Shown here: piece by piece, positions 6,091-8,312 of the stretch
Layout of the letters: each line of letters starts with the position of its first letter
How positions within the stretch are numbered: position 1 is the first letter of the stretch
Source: Scatosoma sp045656625
Lineage (GTDB): Bacteria; Bacillota; Clostridia; Christensenellales; Borkfalkiaceae
Assembly: GCA_045656625.1 (NCBI GenBank)
Contig: JAZORL010000103.1
Coordinates: forward strand, 1-8,312
DNA: 8,312 bases
Direction: 5' to 3'
Program-made: the position numbers and the translations under genes
The notes under the pieces: generated by a model
Databases searched by the model: none
The model's input: only the letters and a program-made list of their open reading frames with translations
Told to the model about the DNA's origin: nothing

Positions 6091-6948
6091 ATGAAGATTT
6101 CATATGCAAAAGGTTATAAAAGCTCGGATTTCTTTAGCGAAAGGGATTTTTTCGTAAATAACGTAGGCTTTTATAAAAAACTTGAATCCAATTTGAAAAT
6201 TTATCGGGAAAAGGGCAGAAAGGACTATCATTTGATCGTCGTCAAAAACGGAACGCTTTTCGTGAATGGGAAATTGTTGTCAAATGGGGAGGGGTATCTT
6301 TTTTATCCTAACGAAACGCAAAACTACAAATACGTGGCGCGAGAAAATTGCGAATACTACTGGTTGCATTTTAGCGGCGCGAAAGTGGGCGTTTTTTTAG
6401 CCGAAGTTGGGCTACTTAGCGGAGTGGTTTCGTTGGGAGGAAAGGCGCATAAGGTTTTTGAGCTTTTCGAGAATATTATCGCGGCATATAATATAGAAAT
6501 GAAATTCGCCGACGATTACGCGAACGGGCTATTGATATCGCTCATTTCACTGATAGCATCGCCCTTAATTTTACCGCCGCCTTTTTATAAGGCCGTTAAG
6601 CTTTTAAGCGACGTGCACGCGAATTTTACCATGAAAGAAATCGCGTCGAATATCGGTATGGCGGAAAGTTACTTTATTCGTGCTTTTAAAAAGGTATTAG
6701 GCGTGACGCCTCTTGCGTTCCGTAATAAAAAACGCATTATCGTTGCTAAAAACTTATTGCGTGAAACGGATTTTTCGATCAATGAAATTGCACGCCTTTG
6801 CGGCATGGACGACGCTTTGTATTTTAGCCGTTTCTTTAAGCGGTTTGAAGGCGTTTCGCCGTTATTGTATAGACAAAAAATAAAAACTCTATTTTATATA
6901 AAAAAATCCACTCGAAAAACTCTTGATAATAAAAAGTTTTTAGAGTAG
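6091..6948 (+). CDS. AraC-family transcriptional regulator with cupin-type sensor domain
   Basis: The 285-residue protein has the two-part AraC layout. The N-terminal effector-binding half (about 1-160) contains DYHLIVVKNGTLFVNG (45-60) and CEYYWLHFSG (87-96), typical of sugar-sensing AraC cupins. The C-terminal half has two helix-turn-helix units: FTMKEIASNIGMAESYFIRA (179-198), and FSINEIARLCGMDDALYFSR (228-247) followed by FFKRFEGVSPLLYR. It probably binds a sugar released by or related to the GH2 substrate and activates the divergent GH2 gene. ATG 6091 is chosen because it follows the -10 box directly. The in-frame TTG at 6046 and ATG at 6055 lie in or before the promoter and have no ribosome binding site. 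No Shine-Dalgarno precedes 6091 either, fitting a leaderless transcript. The last 20 residues are a lysine-rich extension beyond the usual domain end. Confidence 0.9.
   Translation: MKISYAKGYKSSDFFSERDFFVNNVGFYKKLESNLKIYREKGRKDYHLIVVKNGTLFVNGKLLSNGEGYLFYPNETQNYKYVARENCEYYWLHFSGAKVGVFLAEVGLLSGVVSLGGKAHKVFELFENIIAAYNIEMKFADDYANGLLISLISLIASPLILPPPFYKAVKLLSDVHANFTMKEIASNIGMAESYFIRAFKKVLGVTPLAFRNKKRIIVAKNLLRETDFSINEIARLCGMDDALYFSRFFKRFEGVSPLLYRQKIKTLFYIKKSTRKTLDNKKFLE
6910..6946 (+). terminator. Weak inverted repeat at the end of araC
   Basis: ACTCGAAAAACT (6910-6921) pairs with AGTTTTTAGAGT (6935-6946) with one mismatch and a 13-base loop. It overlaps the last codons and stop of araC. It is A/T-rich and no U-run follows, so it is at best a weak terminator or mRNA-end stabiliser. 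Confidence 0.3.
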
Positions 6949-6952
6949 AAAA

Positions 6953-7017
6953 TGTCAATCATAAAAAAGTTGGCAGTACCCTATTGACAAATGAAAAATA
7001 AGTGATATAATGTCAAG
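6953..7017. repeat. TGTCAA/TTGACA dyads around the fic promoter, possible operator
   Basis: TGTCAAT (6953-6959) is the exact complement of ATTGACA (6983-6989), which contains the fic -35 box. A further TGTCAAG (7011-7017) follows the -10 box directly, so the -10 is bracketed by TTGACA and TGTCAA. The motif could bind a repressor. The arms are short and one is the consensus -35 itself, so chance is a real alternative. Confidence 0.3.
6984..7011 (+). promoter_or_regulatory. Strong promoter of the fic gene
   Basis: Perfect TTGACA (6984-6989), a 16-base spacer and perfect TATAAT (7006-7011). The predicted start, near 7018, leaves a leader of about 128 bases before the ATG at 7146, unusually long compared with the other genes here. 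Confidence 0.75.
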
Positions 7018-7060
7018 CCTCAAAAAAACGCATAAAAAACTAAAAATCCGACAAAAAATA

Positions 7061-7115
7061 GTTTACGATATGGTTTACAATACCTTTGACAAAATGCAAA
7101 AAAAGGTTTACGATA
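7061..7115 (+). repeat. Three direct GTTTACRATA repeats in the fic leader
   Basis: GTTTACGATA (7061-7070), GTTTACAATA (7073-7082) and GTTTACGATA (7106-7115) lie between the promoter and the fic ribosome binding site, with start-to-start distances of 12 and 33 bases. A second promoter-like pair, TTGACA (7086-7091), 17 bases, TACGAT (7109-7114), uses the third copy as its -10. The repeats may be protein-binding sites or RNA elements controlling fic. Confidence 0.45.
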
Positions 7116-7132
7116 GTATATACCTTGGTTAT

Positions 7133-7138
7133 AGGGAG
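7133..7138 (+). promoter_or_regulatory. Ribosome binding site of the fic gene
   Basis: AGGGAG lies 7 bases before ATG 7146 and decides the start of this otherwise open-ended reading frame. Confidence 0.75.
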
Positions 7139-7145
7139 ATAAAAA

Positions 7146-8312
7146 ATGGAAAAGAAAGATTACTTAAAATTAATTTTTGGAGCAGAGTATTATACGATTG
7201 ACGATTTGAGATATAATCAGAAATTAGGTTTTTTGTTTTCCAAAGATGAAATGGCTCAATTTTTGAAAGAGAAGGAGTCTTTAATTGAAAAAAATAATGA
7301 AGATATTGAAAAATTGCCCTTAAAGACGTTTAATTCAAAATATTGTTTTTATATTAAAGGCAATTATTTGCTTTCTAATTACTTTCAATATTTGTCTACT
7401 TTTGTGGAAGACTTTAAAGCGAATCAAAAGACGCTTTTTGTAAAAAATGCAGATGATATTATAATGTCTAGGGCGTTTTCCGAAATAGAAGGCACTCTTA
7501 ACGTGGAAAACGTACCTGCTACGCATAAAAGAGTTAAAGATATTTATCAAAAGAAAACTTTAACGGACAAAAATGATATTATCGTTAAAAATATGATAGA
7601 CGCAATGCAATTTATCGTAAAAGAAAAGCCTTCTTTTGATAAGGAAAATTTATTGAAGCTGTATAATATATTGAGTTTTAATTGCTTGGATGATGAAGAT
7701 AAGTTAAAAGAAGGCGCTTATTATCGTGATGAAGGCGTTTTGGTCGGCGGGTTTGAAGGCGCACCCGATTCTATGATAGAAGAATGTATGGATTCTCTAT
7801 TTACTTTCGTGAACAATTCCGAAAACGTGAAAAAATACGGGGCGTTATTACCACATATATGCCATTATTATATTTTATATATTCATCCTTATTTCGATTA
7901 TAACGGAAGAACAGGAAGAATGGTTCCTTTTTGGCTTAATTATATATTTGATATTAATAATGCGCCTTTATTTATGAGCGAAGCTATTAACGATAACAAA
8001 AGGGAATATTACAGAGCAATCACAAATACGAGAAATACGTATAATGACTTGACTTATTTCTTGGGATATATCTTGGAAACTGCCATTAAATATAGTTTGG
8101 TATATAAAAATTTAGAAGAAGTAAAAGAAAAATTATCAAAAACAGGAGATACCCTTACTTCTACGGAGTGGGGCTATCTTAAAAAAATAATTATCCATAA
8201 TTCGACTGGATATTTTACCTATAAAGATTTCTTTGAATATATCCACAGTACGATGACGAAACAAGGCGGATTGAAAGTATTAAATACTTTTGTAGAGTAT
8301 AATCTTTTAATC
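7146..8312 (+). CDS. Fic-domain protein with N-terminal inhibitory-helix-like motif (3' end missing)
   Basis: The frame is open for 389 codons from ATG 7146 to the window edge. Fic proteins transfer AMP or related moieties from nucleotides to target proteins. The core motif is HPYFDYNGRTGR (247-258), which keeps the catalytic His247, Asp251, Asn253 and Arg255 of HxFx(D/E)GNGRxxR but has Tyr252 where Gly is usual. Upstream, AFSEIEGT (110-117) resembles the autoinhibitory helix motif (S/T)xxxE(G/N) of class II Fic proteins, with Glu115 as the likely inhibitory residue and Phe111 where Ser or Thr is usual. After the Fic core comes a segment (about 340-389) with a winged-helix look, common at the C-terminus of such proteins, which may bind DNA. 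There is no secretion signal. It has its own promoter and looks unconnected to the sugar genes. Targets and cofactor are unknown. Confidence 0.85.
   Translation, partial: MEKKDYLKLIFGAEYYTIDDLRYNQKLGFLFSKDEMAQFLKEKESLIEKNNEDIEKLPLKTFNSKYCFYIKGNYLLSNYFQYLSTFVEDFKANQKTLFVKNADDIIMSRAFSEIEGTLNVENVPATHKRVKDIYQKKTLTDKNDIIVKNMIDAMQFIVKEKPSFDKENLLKLYNILSFNCLDDEDKLKEGAYYRDEGVLVGGFEGAPDSMIEECMDSLFTFVNNSENVKKYGALLPHICHYYILYIHPYFDYNGRTGRMVPFWLNYIFDINNAPLFMSEAINDNKREYYRAITNTRNTYNDLTYFLGYILETAIKYSLVYKNLEEVKEKLSKTGDTLTSTEWGYLKKIIIHNSTGYFTYKDFFEYIHSTMTKQGGLKVLNTFVEYNLLI

Noticed and set aside
7061..7115. Short CRISPR-like repeat cluster
   Set aside because: The repeats are 10 bases, only three, unevenly spaced and without spacer-length units or cas genes.
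7010..7201. A 63-codon + strand reading frame upstream of fic, a possible antitoxin
   Set aside because: Its ATG overlaps the -10 box of the fic promoter and lies before the predicted transcript start, it has no ribosome binding site, it runs into the fic start in another frame, and the fic protein carries its own inhibitory motif. The repeated VYD/VYN residues only reflect the GTTTAC repeats.

Overview
The window looks like chromosomal DNA of a low-GC Gram-positive bacterium, most likely an anaerobic, gut- or rumen-type member of the Clostridia. This rests on A/T-rich intergenic DNA, strong AGGAG-type ribosome binding sites, consensus sigma-A-like promoters, an ETF alpha tail and an AraC/GH2 sugar-utilisation locus. 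No species can be named from the sequence alone. There is no rRNA, tRNA, CRISPR array, transposase or phage structural gene.

Left part (1-3224, + strand): a tightly packed operon. It opens with the last 29 codons of an electron-transfer flavoprotein alpha subunit. This overlaps by 14 bases an L-fucose/L-arabinose isomerase-family enzyme (466 aa), followed by a class II (zinc) fructose-bisphosphate-type aldolase (278 aa) and a PfkB-family sugar kinase (300 aa) that overlaps the aldolase by 4 bases (ATGA). Isomerase, kinase and aldolase together form a generic aldose > ketose > ketose-phosphate > DHAP + aldehyde route. The actual sugar is not revealed. The coupled ETF suggests that an oxidation feeding electrons into a flavoprotein belongs to the same pathway, for example lactate from a 6-deoxy sugar; this is inference.

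Middle (3225-3639): a convergent junction. It has a 15-bp perfect hairpin usable as a transcription stop, a possible + strand promoter just upstream of it, a short palindrome, and a decayed AraC DNA-binding domain on the - strand. That domain continues in frame directly after the stop codon of the neighbouring GH2 gene and has no start codon or sensor domain of its own.

GH2/AraC locus (3640-6948): a cytoplasmic GH2 glycoside hydrolase (777 aa, - strand) with both catalytic glutamates, divergent from an intact AraC regulator (285 aa, + strand). The 117-bp region between them holds two opposed promoters and three TTGACTTT boxes, two of which form an 11-bp perfect inverted repeat. The araC promoter places the transcription start at or next to its ATG, so this mRNA is probably leaderless. 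A regulator controlling the hydrolase and itself is the simplest reading.

Right end (6949-8312): a strong promoter, an approximately 128-base leader containing three GTTTACRATA repeats, and a Fic-domain protein with an N-terminal SEIEG inhibitory-helix-like motif. The gene runs off the window without a stop. This part is visibly more A/T-rich than the GH2/AraC locus.
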